From Verticillium longisporum (taxonomy: Eukaryota; Ascomycota; Sordariomycetes; Glomerellales; Plectosphaerellaceae), in NCBI GenBank assembly GCA_019188255.1, contig JAETXT010000011.1, positions 1 through 64,000 on the forward strand: 64,000 bases of DNA, written 5' to 3'. Positions 11,538-22,523 of the stretch are shown here, one piece after another; positions within the stretch are counted from its first letter, which is position 1, and every line of letters starts with the position of its first letter. Under the pieces are notes generated by a model, which saw only the letters and a list, made by a program, of their open reading frames with translations, was not told the origin of the DNA and made no database searches. The position numbers were made by a program, and so were the translations under genes.

Positions 11538-13677
11538 GCTTCCTAGGATTGGTGAGCCGAGGCTTGCCACCAGCTAGTTGTCGACAAGTGGTAGGCGGGA
11601 TCCAGTATCAGCTCTTCGGGCTAGCGTTCGCGGTACAGAAGGAGGAAGATGCCAGACACGTAGCATAAGCTTGGTCCAGGGCTGTTGACAGAGCACAGGG
11701 GAGGGGCCCACGCGCATGGGAAGCGGTCGAGAAGCTCGGGAAGGGGGGCCTCGGAGACGGAAGCTTCTGCAAGTAAAGAGTCTTTCTGCGGTGCAAGCTT
11801 CGGAGTGTATCAGCAACGTGAGCGAGTCCTGTTGTGGCCGGCGGATGTCGAACGAAGAGGAATGCACTGGAGATGCTGGCTGGAATTGGGGGGATTAGGG
11901 GTGGATCGGGGTGATCTCATCAGATGAAATGTACGGCAGCGTTGTTAGGCCAAAAAAAAAAAAGGAGGGATAGAATGTAAAGCGGCTGAACAAAGAGACA
12001 GAGCAAGAGTGACGGGGCGCTCTCGTGATGGGATTCAGACGTTGTGGTGTCTGTTGGACATCGAGGGGGAATCGACAGTACACGACGGACCAAAAAAATG
12101 AGGGTCGTTGGACAGGAACACGACAGATGAAGCACTGGGCAGACAAGGTGGATTGGGATTGGATGTCACTCCCCAATCTCCAGAGCGGCGGGCCGGGCTG
12201 GCCTCCACTCCAGTTTAGGGGGCAAGGACGGTGCTTGGCGAGAAAGACAAAGATTCAAGGGTGGACTGGTCGCACTAGTGCTGTAATTGGCGAGCACTCT
12301 CCCTGCGAGCTCGGGCCTCCATGCATGGTTCTCTCATTATGCATGCCACCATCCATCCCATCCCATCTTCTCGTGCGCACTTGTCCATGTTGAGTGTACC
12401 GTCAGCTTGAGCCTTACAGTACCGAGGCGCGTCCAGCTGGTGCTTTGAAGATTTGCATACCAAGTCTCCATTTTCGCTTCATCAGTGTCAAAAGAAGGCT
12501 TGCGGAACAGCCATGTATTATCGCCAGCCTACTTCGCTCGCTTCGACTACCTCCTTTGCACCACCTTGGCACGTGGCGCATGGTGCATGAAACAATCCCC
12601 CATCCAGCTGTCAACACGAAATTAGTTGTCCATCTCGCATCCCCTCCTCAATGACGGGACCCCAAACAGATCTCGGGGGATATGGAGATTTTCTCAAAAC
12701 ACGGCCGTCTCATTTCTTCAGGACGGTACCGCAATCCTTGTTTTGAGGGAAATGTGAGTAGATTGCCGAGCCGTGCTTGATTGACGATACATGCCACTCC
12801 GGGGTTGCAGTGTCCCAAGCTGTTGTCAGCGGGGAACCGGGAGACATGTTGCTTTTCCCTCCGCGATACGGCAAGAACAGTTCTGATCGGCTCCGGCAGA
12901 TCCATTACTCCTCACCGTCATCGCGTACAGTGCTTGGGACGTCTCAAATATTGCTGGCAAAAGACATGCGTCACAACCACCCGTCTCAACAATTCTGGTT
13001 TTGACACGAACCACCATTGCTTCTGCGAGAACCTTCTCGCGGATAACGCTCTTAGCCTAAGGCCATGACCATTGCGCTTGGGCCTTGCAGAAAACAGGTT
13101 TCTCCATTGTCTTTGGCATTATCCTTGACTTTGAGAGCCTTGCTGCGGCTCCACGCAAGTCCAATCGGTCCTTGCCAGCGATTCAAACTGCTCCTCGCTC
13201 GAAAGAATCCGTCATTCAGCTGCCGAAACGCTGACTGCAGGAGACGTGGGTCGTTCCCATTTCATTGCAGAATTCTCCCGAAAAAAAATCGCTGACGAAT
13301 CCCAGCTTTGAGAATGAAATAACCCAAGCTTGCTGTCAGTCCACAGGGACAGTAGCGTCCTGCTGACTGACATGGCTGAACAGGGTTGGGATGAAGACGT
13401 GCGGAGAGCAGTGTTGCTAAATGGGGTCAAAGCGGCTTCACAAAGGAGGGGTACGCACCAGGGGTTCAGATTCTTGTCAGGCTGCTCGCTTCAATCATAC
13501 AATGGCAAGTCTAAGAGTTCAAAATGGGCCTTTTTGGGGGGGGTAGAAAGTTATGTAGAAAGTGTTTACAAGAGCATACTGGACAATACTGAGAGGAGCC
13601 GTTTCCTTGGGGAATTCCATACGCCGTTTCCATGCCATTCGTTATTTTCTGCTTCACAAATTCCACGCCCCGCTGAT
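11538..13677. other. Intergenic spacer between two minus-strand genes
   Basis: About 2.1 kb holding the promoter of the ADF-H gene and the 3' region of fzo1. It includes an A12 run near 11951. I see no gene, RNA or repeat family in it. Confidence 0.6.
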
Positions 13678-16476
13678 TCATTGAGAGCCCCCGACAGCGC
13701 CGGGAGGCGGTGCCTCGAGGTCGACAGCCTCGAGCTGGGCACGCTGGTCAGCGCTTGATCTGACCAAGTTGCTGAAGTACTTGAGCGCCACCTGGCTCTC
13801 CTTCTTGACCTTGAGCGTCTCCTCTCGGCGGATGCCAAGGTCCTTGACACTTCGGTCGAGGCCAACGCGGAGATTGTCGGCCGGGATACGGAGCACCTTG
13901 CGCACAGACGACGAGATGCGTGTCGAGTTGTCGTGGACGTAGTCAAGAGCGTGAAGCTGTGTCGAGATTTTGTTCGACAGGCGGTGCGGGAGAGAATTAG
14001 GGATCTGGTTGAGTATATAAGCTGCAGCAGAGATGGCTAGGACACATATTAGCAACACGATGCTGCGAAAAGGGGGCGAGGGTGGGCAAGACTCACCGGC
14101 GACAACGAGGCTAGGCAGGATGAGCCTACGCAGGTTGTCATTGCTGACGAATTTCGCAGCATTGACAGCATGATCCATCCATCCGTTCAGTCCAACGACC
14201 CGCGGCACAAGGGCACCCGCCAGCGTGAGAGCCATACCAGTTCCTGCGACCTTTTCTTGCTGCTGAAACAGTGTAGTCCAGTCAACAAAGTCCCATAGCT
14301 CGGTGGGTACGTCGACCTGCCGGGCCATGGAGTCGCGTTTCCTCTTGAACATGACGTCTGGTCGGAAGGTAAGGTTTTGAAACTCGTCGCCGACGTGCAA
14401 AATGCCAAGTTGCTTGATTGCGTTGACTCCGCCGACCGTCCGATCCCGGGCATGCTGCTCGTACAGAGCAACCGACTCAGAAATGTGAGCCATCATGGCC
14501 TCCTTGAGCTCTGCCGCATACTCAAAGGCGCTAAAAATGCCAGGATACTCGACACCATGGTTGTTGTCGCCAGCGTGCTCAATGGCGGAGGTCAGCGTGC
14601 TCCTCGTGTGGTCATAAACCTCTTTGCATGTATGTTCGATGGTCCTATCAATCTCGTCGCCAACCTCAGACTTGGCTCTCCTGCTGGTCTCAAGCTGAGG
14701 CTCAATATCGCGCAGCTCCGCTGTAACTCGATCAAGCTCTCCTTGTGCCACGTCGGTGTTCACATTGGCTAGTGTATTGACGTCGTTGAGAATATTGAGC
14801 AGATACGTCTTGGCCGGCGCTAACTTGGACCTGGCGCGCTTTTCCAAGACGAACCTGCGCAGAGACTGCTCAAGGTGTTCGAAGCTGCGAAGTTTCTCAA
14901 TGTCCTTGCCCTTGCCCTTGGGATCATCGCTGGGATCATCACCTCCACCGCCGCCGCTTGAGCTGCCGCTGCCGCCGCCGCCGCCACCGCTAGGGGCGCC
15001 TGGAGGCGGACCAGTAGGGATAGCGTTGCTTGACACAAAATGCACGAGCTCCGACGCTTCCTTTCCGGTCTCTGGGCTGAGTAAGTCAACTTGATCGAGA
15101 ATCGTCTTCTCACACCTCGCCTTGTCCCGGATGACATCGAATCCGTTGACGACCATGAAGAGATAGGCCTTCTCCTTAGCTGCTGCCCAGATGAATTCCT
15201 TGGCGGTTATGGTGAAATGGTTGGCCGCTGAAACGACAAATACGACAACGTCAATCTCTTCCTGACGCGCGAAAACGGCTGTGGTTTTGGTTGTGTCCGA
15301 GTTGAGGCCAGGCGCGTCGATGAGCGCAATGTCCACCACGCCATTGTTCAGCAGTGATTCGTCAATGGTCCGCACGTCCTTGACGTAGACCTTACATAGG
15401 GTGTAGGTAACGTTGTCGAGAACAATATCTTCGAGTGCAGCCAACTTGAAGACGTCGTACGTGGATTCATCGTGTCGATCGTATGTTGCGTCTTTGTGCA
15501 CGGCGTGTACTTCTTCCATTCCGCCGTTCTCCCTAGCGTCCAAAACTTCACAAAATATGGAAGTGCAGGGCTGCTGGTCCTCGGGCAAAATCTTTCTCCG
15601 CAACAGCGCGTTGCAAAAGGTTGATTTTCCCGCGTTCAGGTCGCCAGTGACGAGAACCTTGCTGGACGTGTCTTCGATGCGATCGCGCAGACTCATGAGG
15701 TGCCGGATGCTCGAACTGATCTGGCCATCCAGTAGCGACGCAATGGAGCTCTTTTCAAGCGAGTGAACGAGCTCTGCCTGGTGCAGCGCTCCCAGCTTGA
15801 GGTCGAGCTTTAGGATGGAAAAGTCTTGGGCGATTTGCGGTGTCACCAGCCGTGGCTCGTCCGCTGTCCTCCTTCTGTCCTGAGCCCTGCTGGACTCAGC
15901 TTCCTCGTGCGCGTCAGCAGCCGTGGTCATGGATCGTCGCAGCATCGGCGGCGAAACGGGCGAAGATGGTTCGGAGCTTCGGGGGTTGCCCATGGTCGAC
16001 TGGGCCTGAGAGAAGCCAGGCCGCGTGGGACCTCTCGGCGTTGCTGGGACCTCGGTTCGTTGGACAGTCGGGTAGTGCGCGGGCCATTGGGCGTTCATCT
16101 CCTGAAGTTCCCTGAGGAGCTCGACGACCTTGCTGATCGAGCGACCGAGCGCCGAGCGATGTGCGTTGTACCATAGCTGGTAGACGGCGCCGGCTGGCGA
16201 GCGGCGGTCGACATCAGGTTGCGTGGCGTGGTTGAGGGCAAGTCTTGTGTTGTAGTCGCCATCGGCACTGCCGCCGTACCCAGAGTCTTGGTCAAGCATC
16301 GCCTGGAGATGAGCGGCGTGAGCAGATGTTGAACCTGTGCCAACGGTCATGAATTGCGGTCGGCTGGTTGATGATGCCCATGATGGCTCGGGCGCGCTGG
16401 GGGTCGCCGCATCGTCGCTTTCGACCTCTTGGCCCATTGGGCTCTTGCCCTTCCCGGAAAAGTAGTCCTGGCTCAT
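13678..16476 (-). CDS. fzo1: Mitofusin, mitochondrial outer-membrane fusion GTPase
   Basis: This dynamin-family GTPase drives outer-membrane fusion of mitochondria. The chosen start (MSQDYFSGKGKSPMG) is conserved in fungal mitofusins; the same frame opens 48 codons further upstream. The G1/P-loop GDLNAGKST lies at about residues 278-286. Switch-II DAPG is in IALIDAPGLNSD, and the G4-like segment is in VVNGFDVIRDK. Coiled-coil regions follow. The paired membrane segment is split by an intron (14037-14096, GTGAGT donor), which joins LPSLVVA to AISAAAYIL. The C-terminal heptad region ends at a TGA. An unusual Gly/Ser loop of about 20 residues (14935-15000) interrupts the region after the GTPase domain. 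The reading frame is intact. It is divergent to vps2, with start codons 414 bp apart. Confidence 0.96.
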   Translation of the reverse strand: MSQDYFSGKGKSPMGQEVESDDAATPSAPEPSWASSTSRPQFMTVGTGSTSAHAAHLQAMLDQDSGYGGSADGDYNTRLALNHATQPDVDRRSPAGAVYQLWYNAHRSALGRSISKVVELLRELQEMNAQWPAHYPTVQRTEVPATPRGPTRPGFSQAQSTMGNPRSSEPSSPVSPPMLRRSMTTAADAHEEAESSRAQDRRRTADEPRLVTPQIAQDFSILKLDLKLGALHQAELVHSLEKSSIASLLDGQISSSIRHLMSLRDRIEDTSSKVLVTGDLNAGKSTFCNALLRRKILPEDQQPCTSIFCEVLDARENGGMEEVHAVHKDATYDRHDESTYDVFKLAALEDIVLDNVTYTLCKVYVKDVRTIDESLLNNGVVDIALIDAPGLNSDTTKTTAVFARQEEIDVVVFVVSAANHFTITAKEFIWAAAKEKAYLFMVVNGFDVIRDKARCEKTILDQVDLLSPETGKEASELVHFVSSNAIPTGPPPGAPSGGGGGGSGSSSGGGGGDDPSDDPKGKGKDIEKLRSFEHLEQSLRRFVLEKRARSKLAPAKTYLLNILNDVNTLANVNTDVAQGELDRVTAELRDIEPQLETSRRAKSEVGDEIDRTIEHTCKEVYDHTRSTLTSAIEHAGDNNHGVEYPGIFSAFEYAAELKEAMMAHISESVALYEQHARDRTVGGVNAIKQLGILHVGDEFQNLTFRPDVMFKRKRDSMARQVDVPTELWDFVDWTTLFQQQEKVAGTGMALTLAGALVPRVVGLNGWMDHAVNAAKFVSNDNLRRLILPSLVVAGESCPPSPPFRSIVLLICVLAISAAAYILNQIPNSLPHRLSNKISTQLHALDYVHDNSTRISSSVRKVLRIPADNLRVGLDRSVKDLGIRREETLKVKKESQVALKYFSNLVRSSADQRAQLEAVDLEAPPPGAVGGSQ

Positions 16477-16693
16477 AGTTGTGGTTGCGCGAGGGAAGAC
16501 GGCATTGTCGGGTGCGTTTGTAGGTTGAAGGATATATCGGGAATGTTTTGCGTCTGGTATCCAGTCCCCAAAGCCATTGCATGATTCTGGGTCCAGAGCG
16601 GCAAATTTGCCCCACTGCAAGGTAAGTAGTGGTTCTGATTGGTCAGCGGCTCACGGTGACGCTGACAGATCGCTCGGAAGCGTCCAAACAGGT

Positions 16694-16732
16694 TGATAAG
16701 ATGTGTTTATCTTATCACCGGCCGACCGGTGA
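16694..16732. promoter_or_regulatory. Twin palindrome with inverted GATA sites in the fzo1/vps2 promoter
   Basis: TGATAAGAT (16694-16702), a 6-nt spacer and ATCTTATCA (16709-16717) form a perfect inverted repeat of two HGATAR elements, the sites of fungal GATA factors. It overlaps a second perfect inverted repeat, TCACCGG-CCGA-CCGGTGA (16715-16732). Both sit between the divergent starts of fzo1 and vps2. Binding is inferred from sequence only. Confidence 0.6.
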
Positions 16733-16890
16733 TGCGTGCCTTGGCGACCCCATGTCCATTGGCAGAGTGCCCTCAACGCCAACTTCCTAGTTCCATCGCC
16801 AGGCTTCAGGCATACACAACAATCCATCTCGGCCGCGCCTCGTGGATACTCGACCTTTGTATTCGTGTCGCCAGTCACTTCACCGCCACG

Positions 16891-17800
16891 ATGAATGTAG
16901 GACACTCGGCCCGCGTCGCGGACCCTCAAAGGCACAGAGTCGGCTTGTTGCTAACGTGGGCTGTATAGATCCTGGAATACATGTTCGGGAAGCGTATGAC
17001 GCCAGCGGAGCGCCTGCGCAAGAACCAACGCATGCTCGACAAGGCGATTCGCGAGCTCGACCAAATCCGAGTCAAACTGGAGAAGCAGGAGAAGACGCTG
17101 GTTACGCAGATTAAACAGAGTGCGCAAAAGGGACAAATGGGCGCTTGCAAGATCCAGGCCAAGGATCTCGTGCGTACGCGAAGGTGGGTTCTCTCGGTAT
17201 CAAGGCCAGACAGGATTGGGCTAACATTATTCAGATATATTGAGAAGTTCTATTCGATGCGCAGCCAGCTGCAAAAGATCTCTCTCCGCCTACAGGCATG
17301 ATTACCCCGCCAATCTACCGTGCGCGTGTCAGCTAACCTACGTATCAGACCTACCGCACAAATGAGCAGATGATGCAGGCGATGAAGGGAGCTACGACTG
17401 CTCTTGGCAGCATGAACCGTTCGATGAACTTGCCGGCACTCCAACGAATTGCCATGGAGTTTGAGCGGGAGAACGATGTCATGGAGCAGAGGCAAGAGAT
17501 GATGGACGATGCGATCGATGATGCCATGGATGTGGGTGAGGAGGAGGAGGGGGAAGAGGTGGTTGAGCAAGTGTTGGAGGAGATTGGCATTGATCTCAAC
17601 TCCGCGGTACGTCAACTTGATCGAATGGAGACTCACTACGAAACTGACCAGCGTGGCAGCTCGGCGAGACCCCCACGGGCGTGCAGTCAAGCGCAGTACC
17701 GGAACAACGAGTTGCGCAAGCCATTGGCGGCGAAGGCGGCATGGGCGGAGGCGGGGCGGACGATGATCTACAGGCACGACTTGACAGTCTCAGGCGGTGA
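16891..17800 (+). CDS. vps2: ESCRT-III subunit Vps2 (CHMP2)
   Basis: Vps2 caps the ESCRT-III polymer that cuts vesicles into multivesicular endosomes and recruits the AAA ATPase Vps4. Five exons are 16891-16896, 16969-17183, 17235-17295, 17349-17606 and 17660-17800. They encode 226 aa. A two-codon first exon gives MN|ILEYMFGKRMTPAERLRKNQ, matching the family's short amphipathic N-terminus. The basic helix-1 region (VRTRRYIEKFYSMRSQL) and helix 2 (MKGATTALGSMNRSMNLP) follow. The acidic hinge is DDAMDVGEEEEGEE, and the C-terminal MIM1 motif is DLQARLDSLRR. The third intron (17296-17348) has a GC donor and a good branch point (GCTAAC). No frame errors were seen. Confidence 0.96.
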
Positions 17801-19416
17801 GGGCTCTCTATGCATTGGTGGAGCTAGCCAGCAGAGAGTGAACGGTAGTCATGAACTTGCGGGCGGTGTTTTGGAGTACGAGGATTGTGCCAGGTTGCAT
17901 TTCAGCTGGCGTTTTGCCTGTTGTGCTTGCGCCGAACGAACTGATATTCAGTTGTCTTTTTGCCTCGCATCGTCGGGAATATTTAAGATCGCTTCCGGAA
18001 TAGTGGTTGCGCAGTCTTCAGTGATACCACACCGCGTCTTGAGTCGCCGGGTCTACCGCTGGACGGCACCCATGATGTGAACTTTGTCGGCCTTGCCTGG
18101 AACATCTTGAGGGGTGTCGCGGGGGGGAGCAGGAGACCACACAGGGCTGAGATTTTTTCACATATTTCGGCCAGGGACAGACGGCTGAGGATAACGCCTG
18201 AATTGCGCCTTGAGCCCCGAGTTGGGGGTCTGTATGCTGTGCTGAAAACTTTCGAGGGGTACAATGCAACCTCGCCTTAGCCAAGCTTTCAAGAAGAGGC
18301 ACAGGTGGAGGCAGCCTCACACACTTAACCACCCCCGCGCTAGGCGTTTTGGAGTCAGCCCGTGCCACCATGGGTCGCAATCTGGCAGCATTCGGAATGA
18401 CCCTGATTCTAACGTCCATCTGCTTGCTCCCCGCCGTCCAGCAGCGTCGTCTCATATGACTGGCATCTTGTCACGTTTGTGTTTCGTCAGTAAGCAACTC
18501 AAGCCCCCAGTAAATCTCCATCGCTGCATTCGTTGCTTGCATTCTTGGTGAGACCCAAACTTGAGTGGTTGCGTTCGCCACCTTGTGGCCCAAGCTCGTT
18601 GCGGTAAGCGCCTCCCTTGCACAGTCGTGTGAGCTTAGCTTGCTCGATTAGCCATGCCTGCCTTGTACCTGGCACTCGGGCACCAGTGCAATCGCTGCCT
18701 ACCTACGTCACCTGTGGTCGTCTTCCATGTTCTAGGCGACACACCTGGTCTTCTTCTTCGTCGCCTCTACCATCACGCTGTCATCCAAACATACACCAGT
18801 CTCAATCATCTTGTTACGACTTCAACCACATATTCATAACACCTTTCACATCGTGGTTCAGAGCCTCTCCAGTGGACCACACCTTCCATCTGCCACGTTC
18901 AACCCTCCCTACCCCACCCAACGCTAGTATTGCTTTACTGCCACTCCACTACACACCACAGTATATCCCCCTCATCCCTGGCTCTCTTCTCCAACATCAG
19001 AAGTAAACCACACACGGGGTGCACTGATCCTGTATCTCGTCGGTTGGCTGCCAAACTTGAAGGTGCTCTCTTGCTGATCAGACTGCTTTAGACACTTGTC
19101 ACACCCACGCGACGCGACGGGAAATCAGCGCAGACGGTCTGGGCCTCGACAGCCTATTCGGACGCTTACCGAAAGACCCGCGTGAAACACCCCTTACCCC
19201 CCTCCCCCCCCCCCCCCCCCCCTTGCCGGTCGGCCACGCTTCTCATCCATCTCACCTCGACACCAACGCAACCCCGCATCCGATACAAACACAGAAGCCC
19301 TTGAGCGCAGCGCCCTCGCCCCGAACGATCTCGCTCTGTCCTCCTTTCGAACCACAAAGCTGGCAGGCAACAAGCGCCGCAGCCTCTCCAACCAGGGAGC
19401 TGGTCTGCTGAGCAGA
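17801..19416. other. Intergenic spacer upstream of the PP2C gene
   Basis: This is the 3' region of vps2 and a long pyrimidine-rich promoter/leader for the PP2C gene, including a 19-C run at 19204-19222. No gene was recognised. Confidence 0.6.
19204..19222 (+). repeat. Poly-C tract
   Basis: Nineteen consecutive C, about 195 bp upstream of the PP2C start, in a pyrimidine-rich leader. The length is likely to be unreliable in the assembly. Confidence 0.9.
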
Positions 19417-21207
19417 ATGTTCGGCGGCAGCTCAAGTCCGGCGGCCTCGAAGGAACCCAAAGACATCGACGGTCAAGTCGACGGCAGTGGTAAAGCCCCC
19501 TCGCCCGACGCTGGCCCGGTCAAGGTTACCGATCAAGCCGCCAGCGGCGATAAGAGGAGCGGCAATGGCAGCCCACCCGGCAGACAGGACACTGGCGGCT
19601 CGGCGGACAAGAAGCGTCGTGCCAGCGGTGTCCAAAGCAAGGCTAGCAGTCTTCTGGCATCGGCCAAGCAGACTCTAAACTTTGGCAGCAGTCATTCTGA
19701 CGCTCCCACCCAGAGTCCTTTGCAGAAGCTTGGCAAGCAGGATCCAGCCCTCGTTGTGCCTCAAGGCCCTCACAACAACTCGGCTGGCGAATCTCACCCT
19801 GGTCCCCGATCGACTTTTCGTGTTGGCGTTTGGGAAGATAGGAACAAAAAATGCCGTCGGACCATGGAGGACACGCACGCCTTTCTCTACAACTTCCTAC
19901 AGACCCCGCTCCGGCCCTCGACACCAAGATCGGCGAGCTCAAGGTGGATGACAAGCCCGTGCATCACGACGTGGTCGAGACGGATAATGGCTACTTTGCC
20001 ATTTTTGACGGTCATGCCGGCACCTTTGCAGCTGATTGGTGCGGCAAGAAACTTCATATCCTTCTGGAGGACATTATCCGGAGAAATCCAAACATGCCCA
20101 TCCCCGAACTCCTCGACCAGACCTTCACAACAGTCGACGCACAGCTTGAGAAGCTCCCGCTTAAGAACAGCGGGTGCACGGCTGCGGTTGCAGTCCTGCG
20201 CTGGGAGGATCGGGTCCCGAGTGAGCGGTCTGCCACTGGATCCCAGGCCATTGCTCCCGCCACAATTGCCGCGAGCAAGGCCAAGAGTTCCGAGGACGCG
20301 GCCACCGACAACAAGACGGACGCTGCAGCCGAGGCGACGCACGCCAAGCTCAAGGGTGCCGCTTTCCGCCAGCGCGTCCTGTACACGGCCAACGTGGGCG
20401 ATGCTCGCATCATTCTCTGCCGATCCGGCAAGGCGCTGCGCCTTTCGTACGATCACAAGGGCAGCGATGAAAACGAGGGTGTTCGCATCTCCAAGGCCGG
20501 CGGCCTGATTCTCAACAACAGAGTCAATGGCGTCCTGGCTGTGACGAGAGCGCTCGGCGATACCTATATGAAGGATCTCGTGACCGGCCATCCATACACG
20601 ACAGAGACGGTCATTCACCCGGAGAGTGACGAGTTTATTATTATTGCCTGCGACGGCGTAAGTGGTTTCTAGAATTTCTTTTGAGATGATTGACTAATGA
20701 GCACAGCTCTGGGACGTCTGCTCCGACCAAGAGGCGGTGGACCTCGTCCGCAACGTGGAGGATGCTAGCACGGCAGCAAAGAACCTCGTGGACCACGCCC
20801 TCAACAGATTTAGCACGGACAACCTGTCTTGTATGGTGGTGCGGTTTGACAAGGCGGCGCTCCTCGAGAGCCAGAACGACAAGGACAACGCCATCGGCGT
20901 TGAGCTCGCGACGCGCAGCGGCAAGTCCAGCGAGGCTGACAAGATTGTGCGGGACACGAAACAAAAGATTCTCGACGGCGGCGTGCCTGCCGTTGGCGTT
21001 TCGGCTAGCAACAGCGGACGTGGACAGGATCCTGGCTCGGCCCCAGACGACTTCAAACCCACGACACTCGACGGAACGGTGGAGGAGGAGCCAGGTCCCA
21101 TTGACGCTGCTGGCCCCGAGGAGACCTCCCCCGAGGTGAGCACGTCGGCAGAGAATGCACCAAACGCCGCAAACACGGCCAAGGAGGAATCCAAGGGCAG
21201 CACGTAG
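19417..21207 (+). CDS. PP2C-type (PPM) Ser/Thr protein phosphatase, Ptc1-like
   Basis: This is a metal-dependent phosphatase of the class that damps MAP-kinase signalling. A disordered N-terminus of about 130 residues precedes the PPM domain: [10 protein letters not shown], then FAIFDGHAG (metal-binding Asp-Gly), [27 protein letters not shown] and IIIACDG|LWDV, where the final DG is a metal ligand. An intron (20658-20706) splits ACDG from LWDV. A Ser/Glu-rich tail ends at TAG 21205-21207. One base is missing near 19902: FLQTP must continue as [11 protein letters not shown], but the literal frame goes to LRPSTPRS. The corrected length is 580 aa. An internal Ala/Lys/Asp-rich insertion (20240-20360) sits within the catalytic domain. 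Confidence 0.93.
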
Positions 21208-22523
21208 ACCTTTTCTGGCCCATTCTTAGGTGTGGGTGATCAACAGGGTAGCAGGACCGGTTCACATGTGGCGATCCTCCTGTTCCAGCGAAGAGGCATT
21301 GGGAAACATAATGGGGGCTGGCGGTGTCTGGGCCGAGGGTGGATCTGCGTAGCGCACTCAGCTGCAGGGGCAGAACAGAGTTCAAAGGATTGCTTGCGCT
21401 CGTTGCATGTACAACTTTCACCCTATGACGCGACAACGAATACGGCCAGGGGTTCGTTTTATACATACAAGCTCAGGGCGCCAGACGTTAATGTGACATG
21501 TGAGTGACGAGTAGGGCTGTCTGCCGCCGACGAACAAGACACGGGAAGGCATGTATGTTGTTGCTAGGGATCAGACAAAACATTGTGCTGTTCTGGCCAT
21601 CATGTGACCTGTCACGAGGCCTCGAGGGTGTTCCTGCATCAACATTTGGCCCTTGCGAGCTGACTGTTGCTGTTGAGGCTCGGCGGACCTAACCTGGGGA
21701 AATGAGGGTCCTCGTGACCAGGCTTGCCAGGCTTGTCCGGCCGGAAAGAATGGAACGCGCGAGCTCTCCACCCTCCTCTCCTTCCTGGGGTTGAGCAGAC
21801 GGCAGGCCCGTAGTCCCCGTGATTGGATACGCGGGGATGTTGGTTGGAAGGTGGAATGCCGATTACCTAACACTGCATCCCGTAACGGCAGGTGTCATGC
21901 AAGTGCATCGTGCTTGGCTTTGACAAGGAAGGCGCAGAGCAAGAACCACAGGCCGTGGTTGCGGAGGCTGCTGCCATTGGAGGCAAGCCGGCCGACACGA
22001 GAAGAGCAAACACGCACCCTGCTGTCCTTTTAGCTCTTGCTTCTCAGCGACCTGCCTTGCCTTGGGTCACAATCTCGCAACGAGGACACGGCTGGCTGGT
22101 TGACTCCTAAACGTCCACAGCATCCATCGATTGGGGAAAAGGGCGTCGGTCATCAAGACAACGGGAACGCGCCATAGCCATTGGGGCGAATCACACGAAT
22201 CACACGCTGCCGTACGACAGGAACAGTGCGACCCTGCATCAGACCGACAAAAACCATTGCCCGGCGCTCGGGTCACGCTCTCTGGGGCCCTTCGCTACAA
22301 CAAAAAGCCCATCGTCTCCCGCCCCAGACCGACCCAACCCCTCCTTAAACCCGCTGCAAACCGATCTCCCCCCGACTCTCGCGACTCGCGACTCGACTCG
22401 ACCCTACCATCACTGCAGCCATTCCGACTCCATCCCACGAATCCGGAGCCTCGTACGCCCTGTCTCTTCTGGTCGCCCTTGCTTGTCGCCGGCCCCATTG
22501 ATTGACCGGTACCCGCCGTCATC
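21208..22523. other. Intergenic spacer upstream of the Zn2Cys6 gene
   Basis: This holds the PP2C 3' region and a C-rich promoter for the downstream regulator. No gene or repeat family was seen. Confidence 0.6.
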
